This document shows, piece by piece, positions 10,101-23,539 of a stretch of 28,614 bases of DNA. The notes under the pieces are model-generated. The model did no database searches and had not been told where the DNA came from. It saw only the letters and a program-made list of their open reading frames with translations. Source of the stretch: an uncultured bacterium (lineage in GTDB: Bacteria; Patescibacteriota; Gracilibacteria; Absconditabacterales; Absconditicoccaceae); NCBI GenBank assembly GCA_937906635.1, contig CALCYP010000103.1, positions 1-28,614 on the forward strand, in the 5' to 3' direction. Position 1 is the stretch's first letter, and each line of letters opens with the position of its first letter. Both the position numbers and the translations under genes were made by a program.

Positions 10101-13100
10101 ATTTACCTCACAATGTAAATTGAAATGGAATATATACATGATATGTGAGAGATAGCGTAGGTAATACATGAATTTGTACAGTGGAGGTAGTGACTTTTGA
10201 TAATGTTTTACCTAGTATTACTATACCAGTTTCTGCAGATCTTACAGCGGAGGAATGTACTATAATTGAGTGAGGTATTCAGGTTGATGATAGCTGATGA
10301 TGTGGAAACTGATTCAGTTATTTATGGTGATGATTTGGATTTGGAAGTGATTTGTCTTATTCGTGATATAGTGAAGTGGTTACATGAAAGACAGCTACTG
10401 TCTCTGTATGGGATTCAGCTTGAAATTTAGCTACTTCAAATATTAATTATACTTGGACTGATACATGAGTTCAATTGATAAATTGAAATGAACAAATAAT
10501 TTTTGATATCGTTTTGACTTGATGAAATTCGTATAATACTACGACATGAGATTTGATTTCATTATTTGGGGTTAGAGAGTGAAATTGTGGTGCAAAATAT
10601 ATTTCTGTATCAAAAATTTCTTGTAATTGATTGTCTATGGACATAGATGTTGAGTGAAATGTAGTCATTACTTGAAATAATAATTTAGAGCGGACAGGAA
10701 GCTGTGAACTGAGATTTAGTGATGATGATGGAAATTCAGAAATATGAATATTAAAAATAAGAGTGGATACGGTAGTGCCATGAGTAGAAATACAATGAAC
10801 AAATCTTGCTTGTATGAGTGGAAGTACTTTCAGTGTGACTTGAATATTTACAGAGCCGGTGCAGTGATTTGATGTTTGAAATATTTTTGTAGAAAATGGA
10901 ACACCATCTAGTTTAGCATGAAATGGATCTGGATATACATGGACAGTAAACATGGATCCAAATGTAGTTGTAAGAGTAAAAGTACCAGCTTCAGCTGCAT
11001 TTGATTTGAATTGAAATCCCAATACCGAATCAAATGAATTGACAGGAATGTATGATACGGCATGACCAAGTAAGGTTATTTTATCCGAAAAGACAAAAGT
11101 ATATAGTGAAAGTAGTAATTTTTCTTGGCAACCTGTGTCGGATAGTGGTTGTGCATGAGTAAGTGGATATATACGAGAATTGTATGAATGAGCGTGTGAA
11201 TGAGCTTCAAAATATTCTTGAGCCACATCATTTGGTACAGAAAACTTTACTGTAAGCTGATTGGAAGGTAGTGGTTCATACTGTCGAAGAGTAAGATCTG
11301 TAGATAATTTCTGAAATATGTGAGAATGGTCACAAGAAGACGAATTTATCGTAGATTTGAGTGATATTTGATGTGATTTTGATTATGTTCAAGCTTGTAC
11401 GAGTTGAACAGTTCAAGTGACTTTGATTCCAGGTGATCCATGATATACAGATAACTGAGTAGTATATTTATCATGGCAAGAGACAGGACATTGGCAAAAT
11501 GTATCTGGTTTGACTACAGGAGTGACATATAGTGGACAGACTTTGATTTGATATATTTATCAGCCAGCAACTGAGAAATTTAATTCATGTACTTTCGTAG
11601 CAAGTAATTTGATAGATAAAGAAAAACCTGAAGTTGATTCTGTAGTAGTTGATTCTGTACCAGAGTGTACTACATGAACTGCTACAGTGACAGTTTCAGA
11701 TGAATGATGTGGACAATGAACCTATATGTATAATTGGAATTTAAATTGATATATTGAAAGTAATTCATTCCAACAATATTTTTGAGAATCTGGCACGAGA
11801 ACTATCAATTTGAAAGTAAAAGATAATGTATGAAATGAAAGTAATGTGACATGAGTTGTATTTACATGGACAGATTCTCCTATTTCTGGATATGATTTCA
11901 CATGAAGTACAAGTGTCTGAAATACATTAAAAACTGTAAATTGGAGAGAAATGTCTGAAGCTTCTGATTGAGATTGTGGAAGTGAAACAATTACTTTCAA
12001 TTGATTTGTAGATACATGAACGAAATGAACTTGTATGAGAGTGTGAGATGAGATTACATATATACCAAATTCAAATGAGATTTGAGATGATAGCTGTACA
12101 ATTCAAGTAAAAGATGATGAATGATGAACAAAAGATATTGTAATTTATTGGGAAGGAATAGATACAGTATGACCTACATGTACAATTACTAAGGTACCAG
12201 ATGCTTGTGTAAGTGGAAGTATTGAAGTTGATTTAGTAGCAAATGAACCAATAAATTATGCTGTGTGATGAGAAATTCAGTGGTGATTATCGTGAAATAT
12301 TGCTACATGAATTTTGGATGCAAATTCAATATTTGGTGTAGAAATAAGAGATTTAGTAGGAAACACATGAATATGTAATGTAAATGTTACTAATATAAAT
12401 ACTGGAGTTTTGGATACCCCAGTACGATTGAGTCCAGTAAGTGGAAGTAGTATAAATGATAACACCTTGGATCTTTCTTGGAACTCTGTAGGAGCTCAAT
12501 GATGTAGAGGTGTGTCGTGATATGAAGTACAAATTATCCCTTTATGATGAGATGCAATTACGTGATTTACAAATGTAAACAGCTGGACGACTCCTGAATT
12601 GACTGATTGAGAATATACTATAAAAGTAAAGACCATTGATAATTTGTGATGAGAATCTGAATGGACAGGAATAACTGTCACAATTGATACTGAGAAGCCA
12701 ATGTGTGAGATTCAATACAATAATGCATGTATAAGTGGAAATGTTCAATTAATTATGGTTACTACATGAGCTGATTTCTATAGTTGGACAAATTTCTCAG
12801 ATATGTCAGAATCATTAACTCCAAATAGTGTAAGTAGTAATTGAACGTATTATTGTTTTGTAAAAGATTTAGCTTGAAATACCTGAATAAATAGTACTTG
12901 AATAACGAATATAAAAACTTGAGTTTTGTCTGGGCCAAGTGATTTGATTATAGTTTGATGAACACCAACAAACGATGATACTCCTGAATTTACATGGAAT
13001 CAGCCAGATAATGATGGATGTAGAGAAGTTTCTGGATATATTGTCCAGATATTATCATGATGAACTCCAATTGATACAATTCCTGTAGATGGAACATGAT

Positions 13101-16100
13101 GGACTCCTTCAACACCTTTGCCTGATTGAGAATATACTATCATAATAAAGACGGTAGATACTTTATTTTGAGAATCTGAGTGAATAGGAATAACTTTTGT
13201 GATAGATACATCAGCTCCAAATTGTAGTGTAGAAGTAATCACAGAAAACTGTACAAATTCTGGAGTGGAAATAAAATTGTCTTGAGATATGTCTGATATT
13301 TTGACATATAGTTGGTGGAATTGAACTACTTGAAATTTCTGAAGTAATATTACGACAATTGTAAATCAAAATGGAGAATATACATGATATGTATATGATG
13401 ATGCATGAAATGAATGAGTTTGTATATGAGTAGTATGAACGTGAATTCAGGATCAAATATTAATTTCTTATGAGACAAATGATGCTGTATGATTTGAGTG
13501 TGAGGTAATTACATGATCTATTGTATGAAATACATGAGATAGTTGTTGAAAAGATGATTTGAGTAAATTCATATATTCACGGCCATGATGAATAAATACT
13601 AGTGAATATTGAACTAGTTCAAACAATGTATTGTCTTGATTTGGTATACAAGTGACAATAGCGGATTGAGCATGAAATGGTATTTGAACTACTGTAGAAT
13701 ATACATGGAATGATACTTGAGTTACATTGAGTAACTGAGCAAGTCAGGATATTACTGTATTGAGTTGAACTTTTGAAAAAACGGTAGCAGAAATAATCGA
13801 TATGTTTGGAGCTACTGAATGAGCTTGTTGAACTTGAAATATTACAGTGACATGAACTATCTGTTCATGAGCAAGTATTTCTGTAGAAAATTGAATTATT
13901 TCTATAAATCCAGATGCCGATTTAGATTGAGTGGATTGATATTGTGAATTTGAGTTTTGAGATGATGAGTGAGAAAAAACTACTACATGAAAAGTAACGT
14001 TTATAGTAGATACAAAACAACCACGAGTGACTTTGACATGAACAAATTTTGTATGTATGAATACTGATACTTTTGATGTGACTTGAATATTTACCGAAGC
14101 AATGATATGATTTGAATTGTGAGATGTAAGTGTGTCGGGAGGAGCAATATCTAATTTTGACTGAAATGGATCTGAATATACATGGACAGTAACTATGACT
14201 CCAATGGTAGAAACTATAGTTTTTGTGCCAGCTTGAGTTGCTACAGATTTGAATTGAAATGAAAATACAGAGTCAAATAAATTGACAGGAATGTATGATA
14301 ATGTTTGACCAAATGATGTATCGTTTGTTAATCGGCAAAATACATGATTTTCAAGAAGCACTACATTGCGTTGGAGTCAGGTAACTGATAGTGGTTGTGC
14401 TGCATTATCTTGATATAATTATAAGTTTGCACAATGACCAGATTGTACGATAAATCCAATTCTTGAGTGATTTACAGGGGATACAAAGCTGTTTGTAGAT
14501 GATTTGTCTCATGAATTAACTTATTCTTTGTGTGTTCAACCGGTAGACACTTTATGAAATCTATGAAATCGAACGATGTGAACTTTTGTGGTAGATTTGA
14601 ATTCAATATGATGTATTATAGAGGAGTCTGTATGTAGTAATACATGAGTTGTATTGACATTGAGACCATGAGAGTGAGTGGAATGAGAGACTTCTCTATC
14701 ATGGACATGATATGATGATATGTCGTTGACAGATGAATTAACAAAGGAATGGACAGAATCTTCATCTATCATAGAATGATATATACAGCAAATTTCTGGA
14801 TGAACAACGATTCAATCAATGTGTACATATGTCGTACAAAATATAGATAAAGAAAAACCTACTATAACAAGCTTTACTGGCATTTCTGTGCCTGAATGTA
14901 CTACATGAGATTTGAGTATTATAGCAACTGATGAATGATGTGGAAGTGGTGTTATCTTTTATAGTTGGGATAATTGAGAATTTGGTTTGGGTAATATTAC
15001 TTATCCATTATGGAGCTGAAAGGCTTGAAGCAGAATAGTAAATGTACAAGTAATGGATAATGTATGAAATACTGTATCATGAAGTGCTACTATTGAGTGG
15101 ACTGATTCCGAAATTTCTGGAAAGAATATTATAGTAGAAAATGTTTGAAGGTGATCTTGAGTAAATTGGAGAGAAATGTCGGAGGTAAGTGATTGAGCTT
15201 GTGGAAGTTGAACTGTAAATGTGGTATGATTTATTAATTCAGGTTCTAAATGAGAATGTACAGTAGATTGAGATATTGTGACATATACACCATATGATGG
15301 ACAAACATGAAGTGATGTTTGTGTACTTAAAGTACGAGATGATGAATGAGATACAGGATTAATAGAAATAACATGGTCTTGAATCGATACGGAGAAACCA
15401 AGCTGTAATTTGGCAATACAAACATGACAGAGCTGTACGAGTTGAGAAGTTACATTAAGTCTGAGTTCAAATTCAGATGATGTAGTAGAATATAGTTTTG
15501 ATTGAGAGAATTGGGTATCATGGACAACAATTGTTACTACATGAACAAATATCATATGAACATATACATGATATGTAAAAGATAGTGCATGAAATGTAAG
15601 TGATGCATGTAATGTAGAAGTGACATGATGAGTATTGGATTTGGATGAACCAGAATTAGAGACAATGGATTGGATATGATATGAATGTAGTACATGAATT
15701 GTGTCAGTGACATGAAATGATAATTCATGTGGAATGAGTGGGTTGTATTATTGATGGGAATGATTTGAAAACATTACAAATACAAATGAAATCTATAGCT
15801 GAAATGTATGAAGCCAGACTGTAAATGTTTGGGTATTTGATTGAGTGTGATATAGTATAACAAAACAAGTGACCTATACATGGCAAAATATACCAGTAAC
15901 ATGAAATGATTTTGTAGTAGAAAATGTATGAACAGGAATTACTGTAGATTGGTTTGAAAATTGAAATGTGTCAGCATGAAATTGTGAATTAGATGATATT
16001 GAAGCAATATCAAGTAATACGTGAATGTGTGAAATAAGTGGACATAATGTAATATATAAGCCAGAAGAATGATTACAGTGAGGAGAAAGTTGTACGATTA

Positions 16101-19100
16101 CAATAACAGATGGAGATGAAGGATGATGAGAATGAACATGAATAGAGATAGAAATAATATTTACATGAGTAGATACAAAGAGGCCAATAGTAGCTCTTGT
16201 ATGATGAGTATGAGAACAGTGTACAAGTGAAAGTATATTCACAGTGACATGAGAGTTTGATGAGGTAGTTGAATGAGTAACGGCTGATACATTAACATGA
16301 AAAAATGTGGAAATAAATTGATTTAAAAATATTGATTGAAAAGTATATGAATGGACAGTAGAGATGAAATGATGAACATGAATAGTGTGGTTATTGACAT
16401 GATGAATTAGGGATAGTGTTTGAAATGAATTGATGACATGAGATGAAATTATTTTGTGAAATTATGATGTTTCATTACCAAGTTCTGTATTGTTAAGTCG
16501 TCCAAGTATTTGAGAAACATCTTATAGTAATTCAATTACATTTAAGTGGACAGAATCAAATGATGAGTGATGTGCATGAATTAGTGGATATATATTACAG
16601 ATATGTGGAGATGAATTGTGTGAAAATGTAATTAGATCTTCATCTGTTTCATGAACATGAAAGACTGAATGATCTTTGTGAAGTTCAACATGAACATGGA
16701 CCTGATATTGGAGAGTGATAAGTGAAGATGTATATTGAAATACATGAGTAAGTGATATTTATAGTTTCATGGTAGATGCAAGAAATCCAAATTGTTCTAT
16801 AGTTGAACAAGAAATGTGTACACAATGATGAGTACAATTAGTACTGACTTGAGATAGAGATATTACGATATCTGATAATTGATGAGTAGCTTGGATTTGA
16901 ACATGAATGTATTTCACTTGAGTTGTATCTGATAATTGAAGTATCGTTGTAATTGTAAAAGATGTAGAAAATCGTACATGACAGTGTGAGGTAAATGTTA
17001 CAAAACACGATGCAGAGTGACCAGTGATTGTGTTACAAACATGAGAAGTAAATGAATGTGAATGAACGACAATTCAAATTGTTGCAAATGATACAGGATG
17101 CGCATGAATAGATGGATATACCTTCTGAATGCCATTCTGAACTAATATTTTCCAATCATCAAGTGAATTATCAATAACAGCAGAACAAATTTGAAATGTA
17201 TGATGAATAACAACATGACAAATGGTTACGGTTTTTGATACAAATTGAAATGAAACAACTACTACATGATATGAATTAGATATTTTGGATGTGCCAGTAT
17301 CATTATCTGACTCAAATTATTTGATATGAATTATTACATGAACTGTAGAAAATCTAAACATAATAAATATTTTCTGAGCGAATGAGTGAAGTTGTGGAGT
17401 TGATGATTTATCAGTAGAATTGTGATGATGTAGTAATGCGACTTGAACATTGATAGATAAAGTTTTAACAGTAGACCCATATGATAATACGGAATGAAAT
17501 GGAGAATGTGAAATTTATGTAAAAGATAATGAATGAAATACAGCTACATGATATGTATCATATCAAGTGGATACACAAGCACCAGTTTGTGAAATAACTT
17601 ATAGTACTACTTGATGGACAAATTGAAATGTTGTGGCTGCTCTAAATTGTGAATGAGAAGAATGAACTGGTTGGTTTGTAACAAATAATTCGTGAGAAAA
17701 TGAGTATACTTTTGAAGAGACATGAGAATTTGTATTTGAGTTTATTGATGAGAATGGAAATACATGAAGTATAACAGGAATGGTGGATTGGATAGATAAG
17801 ACAGCCCCAGAGTGTAGCATTGAATATAGTCCTAATACTTTGACGTCATGAAATGTAACATGAATGTTAGTGTGATGTACTGAGCCTATTACTGTGATAA
17901 ATACTAGTGGTAATGCTTCTATATATGTATTTGAAAATACGTGAACATTTACATTTGAATTTGTTGATGAAGCTTGAAATACTTGAGAGTTTGAAGCTAC
18001 AGTAGATCGAATAGATAAAGATGCACCAATATGTACTGTAAATATACCTGAAGGACGGACAAATATATGAGTTACTTTGACTATGGATGTAGTATGAGAT
18101 GCAACATGATATAGTTGGGATAATGAAGATTGGTGATGAACTAATTCTGGTTTATTTGTGGAAAATACATGAATATATACATGATATGTAAGAGATGAAG
18201 TACGGAATATATGAGTATGTACATGATTGGTAGAAAAAATAGATAAACAAATACCTACAATAACACTTGAATGAACAAATGTTTTATGATGTACAAATGA
18301 ACCTACTTTTGTAGTTACGTGAACATTCTCTGAATCCGGAATTGTTGGATTTACACAAGATGAGATTTATATTGAAAATTGAGAAATTTCTGACTTTGTA
18401 GAAGTCGTAGCATGACAAGAATATACATGGACTGTCACAATGACGGGTTGAGAATTAACTTTGTATGTGGCAACCGGTGTAGTAGTTGATAAGGCTTGAA
18501 ATGAAAATGAAATGTCAAATATATTAACATCAAATTATGATAATGCTTGACCAGGAAGTGTAGTAATTACTAGGCCAAGTAATTGAATAAATTATTGATC
18601 AACATTAATTTTGCAGTGGAATGCAGTAGAAGATCAATGATGTATTTGAGTGTCATGATATGTATATAAAATCTGTGAAGATCTTGATTGTAATACAGTA
18701 GTATCTTGATGAACTACAGATTGAACGTGAGTGGAAATTGAGGATTTGTGAACATGAACATATTATTGGATAGTATATCCTGAAGATAAATATTGAAATA
18801 TGTGAGATGAGACTACATGACAAGTTTTTGTGGATCTGACAAGAATTTGATGTAGATTTGAAGAAACAGCATGTAGTAATACTTGAGTAATATTGTCTAT
18901 GTTTATTGATGGTAGTGGAACTCATCTTTCATGGACGGGAGAATGATATTGGGAGTCGGTTGATTCATTATCAATCGAGATTAATGAACCAGCGTTTAGT
19001 ATTATGTGATATGTATATGATGAAGAGACAAATAGAACGTGATATTGTGAATATACTGTAAATAATATAGACAAAGCAAACCCTACTATAGATTCAGTAA

Positions 19101-22100
19101 TAAATGTGACGTGATATGAGTGTGAGACTATCACATGAAGCTTTGTGGTAACGGATGAGTGATGTTGAAGCTGATTAATTCGCTATATTTGGGATTGATT
19201 GGATGAAACAAATAATATTGAATATGGATTATTTAATGATTCTTGAAATACAGGTAGAGTAGTTTATGTGACATGATATGATGGAGCATGAAATAATGAA
19301 AGTACATGAGTAAATTTCTGGTGGTTAAATTCACCAATAACATGGAATGATTTTACATGAAATGAAAATGTTTGAAATATTTGAAGAAGTGCGAATTGGA
19401 GGAATAAATCAAATGTTTCTGATTGAGCTTGTGGAAGTTGAACTGTAAATGTGGTATGATTTATTAATTCAGGTTCTAAATGAGAATGTACAGTAGATTG
19501 AGATATTGTGACATATACACCATATGATGGACAAACATGAAGTGATGTTTGTGTACTTAAAGTACGAGATGATGAATGAGATACAGGATTAATAGAAATA
19601 ACATGGTCTTGAATCGATACGGAGAAACCAAGCTGTAATTTGGCAATACAAACATGACAGAGCTGTACGAGTTGAGAAGTTACATTAAGTCTGAGTTCAA
19701 ATTCAGATGATGTAGTAGAATATAGTTTTGATTGAGAGAATTGGGTATCATGGACAACAATTGTTACTACATGAACAAATATCATATGAACATATACATG
19801 ATATGTAAAAGATAGTGCATGAAATGTAAGTGATGCATGTAATGTAGAAGTGACATGATGAGTATTGGATTTGGATGAACCAGAATTAGAGACAATGGAT
19901 TGGATATGATATGAATGTAGTACATGAATTGTGTCAGTGACATGAAATGATAATTCATGTGGAATGAGTGGGTTGTATTATTGATGGGAATGATTTGAAA
20001 ACATTACAAATACAAATGAAATCTATAGCTGAAATGTATGAAGCCAGACTGTAAATGTTTGGGTATTTGATTGAGTGTGATATAGTATAACAAAACAAGT
20101 GACCTATACATGGCAAAATATACCAGTAACATGAAATGATTTTGTAGTAGAAAATGTATGAACAGGAATTACTGTAGATTGGTTTGAAAATTGAAATGTG
20201 TCAGCATGAAATTGTGAATTAGATGATATTGAAGCAATATCAAGTAATACGTGAATGTGTGAAATAAGTGGACATAATGTAATATATAAGCCAGAAGAAT
20301 GATTACAGTGAGGAGAAAGTTGTACGATTACAATAACAGATGGAGATGAAGGATGATGAGAATGAACATGAATAGAGATAGAAATAATATTTACATGAGT
20401 AGATACAAAGAGGCCAATAGTAGCTCTTGTATGATGAGTATGAGAACAGTGTACAAGTGAAAGTATATTCACAGTGACATGAATGTTTGATGAAGTAGTT
20501 CAATGAGTAACGGCTGATACATTAACATGAGAAAATGTGGAAATAAAGTGATTTAATAATATTGATTGAAAAGTATATGAATGGACAGTGGAGATGCAAT
20601 GATGAACATGAAGAGTATGGATATTGACATGATGAATTACGGATAGTATTTGAAATGAATTGATGACATGAGATGAAAAGATATTGTGAAATTATGATAA
20701 TGAAAGTCCACAATGAGTAACCTTATTGTTACCATGATCTGGAGCAGAATTTAATAGACGTACAGTAACTTTTGAATGGACAGAATCTAATGATGAATGA
20801 TGTGTATGATTATCATGATATGTGCTAACTATTTGTAATGATAGTAATTGTGATGATGTTGTCGAAACTATTTCGGTAAGTGATACATGAACAACGGTTA
20901 CTTTGCAAGATGATGGAGATTATTATTGGAGAGTTATTTCTGTGGATAACTATTGAAATAAAAATACATGAGCAGTTAGACACTTTAGTGTCCAATCAAA
21001 TGAGCCAAGTTGTAATATAATTCAAAGTGTATGTTCTAATTCTCCTGTAAATCTGATACTTACATGAAATAAAGAAATTTTCATAGAGTCTGGAAATATT
21101 ACTTGGCAACAAGTATCTCCAGCTGTTTATACAGGTGAGATTTCTGAAAATATTGAAGTATGGGCTATAGTAAAGGATTTTGATAATCAAACTTGATTCT
21201 GTCATTTGTTAGTTACAAATTATGATAATGTTTGACCTGATTTTGAATTTGAAACTATTGAAGTGGATGAATGACAACCTTTGAATATTACTATAACAGC
21301 AAATGATACATGATGTGCAGAAATAAGCGGATATAATTTCTGAATAGAGTTTGGATTATGAGAGTGGCAAACTTCAAGCGAATTATCAATTACAGCCGAT
21401 CAAATTTGAAATATTTGATGAATAGAAAAAGATCAGGTTGTTTCAGTAATTGATACTTTGTGAAATATTACAACAAAGATATGAAAGATAGTTATAAAAG
21501 ATGTAAAGCCAATAATTACACAGACATGAACAATTGATTGAGTACAGACATGAGAAGTGATTGTTGATGTAATTGATCTATTATGAGCACAAGAGTGAAA
21601 TCTTTGAACATGAGATTTGGAGGTTGAAATTGATGAATGTATTTATGCTACAGGTTATGTTTTAGGGCATAATTTGATTGTAAATGTGGAAAATGGCGTT
21701 GACTGAACATGATATTGTACAGTAAAAATAAAAGATAATGAATGAACATATTCAGATGTAGATTGAGTAATCGAATTTGAGGTAGACACAAAAGAACCAG
21801 TATGTACATGATTAATATTTAATCCAGCATGATGGACGTCTTGAGACACTGTCTCTGTGTCTTTGACTGGATGTTCAGAGCCTATTTATTCTGGAGATAC
21901 TACGTTTGTGTTTACATGAAATTGAGATCATACGTTTGAATTTGAAGATGATTTGTGAAATACTTGAGAAGTGGTGGTTCTCTTTACTTGATTTGATCGT
22001 GAAGGTCCAAGTTTTGATTTTAATAATAATTCTGGATATGAATGTGAGACTTGAACTTTGACTATTTCAAATACAGTAGACACTGGAATTTGATTAGCTG

Positions 22101-23539
22101 ATTTGCCTTATAGCTTTGATGGAATAAATTGGAATGATTTAAATATAAAGCAAGTTTATTCTACTTGAGTAGATGTAGTTTATGTTTCGTGATATGTTCG
22201 TGATGTATTGTGAAATTATGGAGTACTACAAGCTAATTACGTGTTTAATGATTCAAAACCAACAGCTACATGATTCTCAGTATATGCTTTAAGTTGAGCT
22301 GAAGTTAATTGGAAAAATTTATCGGATGCAAGAGATTGAGCATGTGGAAGTGGTGATTTGGTAGCTTCTGTTGTATGATGAAATATTTGAACGTGTGAAA
22401 TTTCTGGTGATTTGTTGTATTATACACCAAATACTATTAATATTACATGAACAGATATTTGTCAATTGGATATTTATGATGATGAATGAAATCAGATAAC
22501 AATTTCGATTGAATTTACTGATATTAATGAATATCCAAATGTTGAGCTGGTTACGCCAATTAACGGAGTCGCCTTAAAACCATGAGAAATATCGTTCGCT
22601 TGGACTGGTGTGTGAAATGAAAAATTAATCTCTAAATATGTTTATAAGATTTGGAGTGCTAATGATGAATATATCATTGAGCAAACTTGATTAGTATTAT
22701 CTCGTAATTTGTCGGCTTGATCTTATAAATGGAATGTCTATGCAGAATATGTGGATTGAACTACTTGATGATTGAGTGACACTTATTCATTTAATATTTC
22801 GACTCAATCGGCAGGTTGATGAGTATCCTTGAGAAAAGATAAATGTCCAAATTGAGATTTGTCTGATAGCTATTATGATTGAACTTGCGAACCTAATGTA
22901 TCTCATGGTTCTGCTGATGCTTGTGGTGTAAATGCCTCAAATTATTCTGATGAACAGAAGTGAGCTTATTTATATGCATATAGTTATTGAATTACTACTA
23001 TGTGTCCTATTGAGACAGCTAATTTAGATTGATATTTGATTAGGAGTCATTTTGCGAAAATGATTTCAGAATTTGCTGTAAATGTACTTGGAAAGAAACC
23101 AGAAAAATGAAAAGCATGATGTGATAAATTTGATGATATTGATTGATTAAATAAAGAATTACATGACTTGGTAATCACTTCATGTGAATTGTGATTAATG
23201 TGATTGGAATCAGATTGATTTACTCCAGCTAGATCATTTAATCCTGATGAATATGTGACAAGAGCTCAGTTTGGTACAGTATTGTCTAGGTTGCTGTTTG
23301 GTGATATGTATAATATAAAAGATGAGTCTAAAGTGTATATGGATGAATGATTCTGGTATAAAAATCATTTACAGGCATTGAAAGATTATTGAATTATGAC
23401 AAAAATAGATGGTAATTGGCCTAATAGTTTAGAGCGTAGAGGTCGAGTCATGCTGATGCTGGAAAGAGCAGACGATTATTGAATTTTTGCATGAAAGGTC
23501 CCAGCTAAAAATTGAGTAGAAGCATTATTTGGTGAATAG
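7145..23539 (+). CDS. Giant multi-domain surface protein: cohesin-like N-terminus, Ig/FN3/cadherin-like repeats, SLH-like C-terminus
   Basis: With TGA as Gly this is one frame of 5464 aa ending at TAG; TGA is among its commonest glycine codons. The ATG at 7145 lies inside the preceding gene and gives a Lys-rich signal peptide. Residues about 30-165 form a cohesin-like domain (VNVRINSNGKNVRAGRFHLI). Thereafter several module types alternate. (a) Ig-like modules resembling Big_12, with FSE/FTE-x-V-x-GF and WTVTM segments, starting near nt 9118, 10768, 14020, 16180, 18250 and 20410. (b) FN3-like modules with GCAGVSGY and a GNxG ending, near 11065, 12412, 12925, 14310, 16472, 18545, 20700 and 22540. 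(c) Cadherin/Big_9-like modules with DGACGSG, ITYTP and DDEG, for example near 9730, 11930, 15160, 19390 and 22300. Paired cysteines suggest disulfides. From residue about 5266 come three SLH-like segments (IRSHFAKMISEFAV; VTRAQFGTVLSRLLFG; YKNHLQALKDYGIM), which should bind the envelope. The role is probably a long fibre or scaffold at the cell surface. No catalytic domain was seen. Confidence 0.9.
15190..16252 (+). repeat. Copy 1 of a 1063-bp identical direct repeat inside the giant gene
   Basis: Line-by-line comparison with 19420-20482 shows no mismatch over 1063 bp (residues about 2682-3036). Similarity continues at lower identity to about 16470. Both boundaries fall inside domains, not between them. 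The offset is exactly 4230 bp (1410 codons). Confidence 0.9.
19420..20482 (+). repeat. Copy 2 of a 1063-bp identical direct repeat inside the giant gene
   Basis: Partner of 15190-16252 (residues about 4092-4446). The upstream flanks of the two copies are homologous but diverged (NWREMSEVSDGACGSG against NWRNKSNVSDGACGSG), and downstream similarity decays gradually to about 20700. This fits a gene-conversion tract or unequal crossover between already repetitive sequence. Confidence 0.9.
22941..23536 (+). other. SLH-like region of the giant protein
   Basis: The last ~200 residues hold three segments resembling S-layer homology repeats: a first with QKGAYLYAYSYGITT then IRSHFAKMISEFAV; a second with SCELGLMGL then VTRAQFGTVLSRLLFG; and a third with NHLQALKDYGIMTKI then RRGRVMLMLERA. 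SLH modules usually bind pyruvylated cell-wall polysaccharide. A preceding Cys/Asp/Gly-rich linker (KCPNGDLSDSYYDGTC) separates them from the last FN3-like module. Confidence 0.75.

Noticed and set aside
10471..11226. 251-aa open frame on the minus strand
   Set aside because: It lies wholly antisense to the giant gene, has Ser/His/Thr/Val-rich shadow composition, starts within repeat modules and shows no domain. The same kind of shadow recurs at 13744-14361 and, twice, with the duplicated block (15001-15555 and 19264-19785).
9100..22800. CRISPR array or tandem DNA repeats in the giant gene
   Set aside because: The repeats are long, diverged protein modules in one open frame, not short direct repeats with unique spacers.
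143..23539. Massive pseudogenisation (many short fragments separated by TGA)
   Set aside because: Interruptions are only TGA, never TAA/TAG, motifs stay in frame, and TGA falls on conserved glycines. Recoding explains everything.
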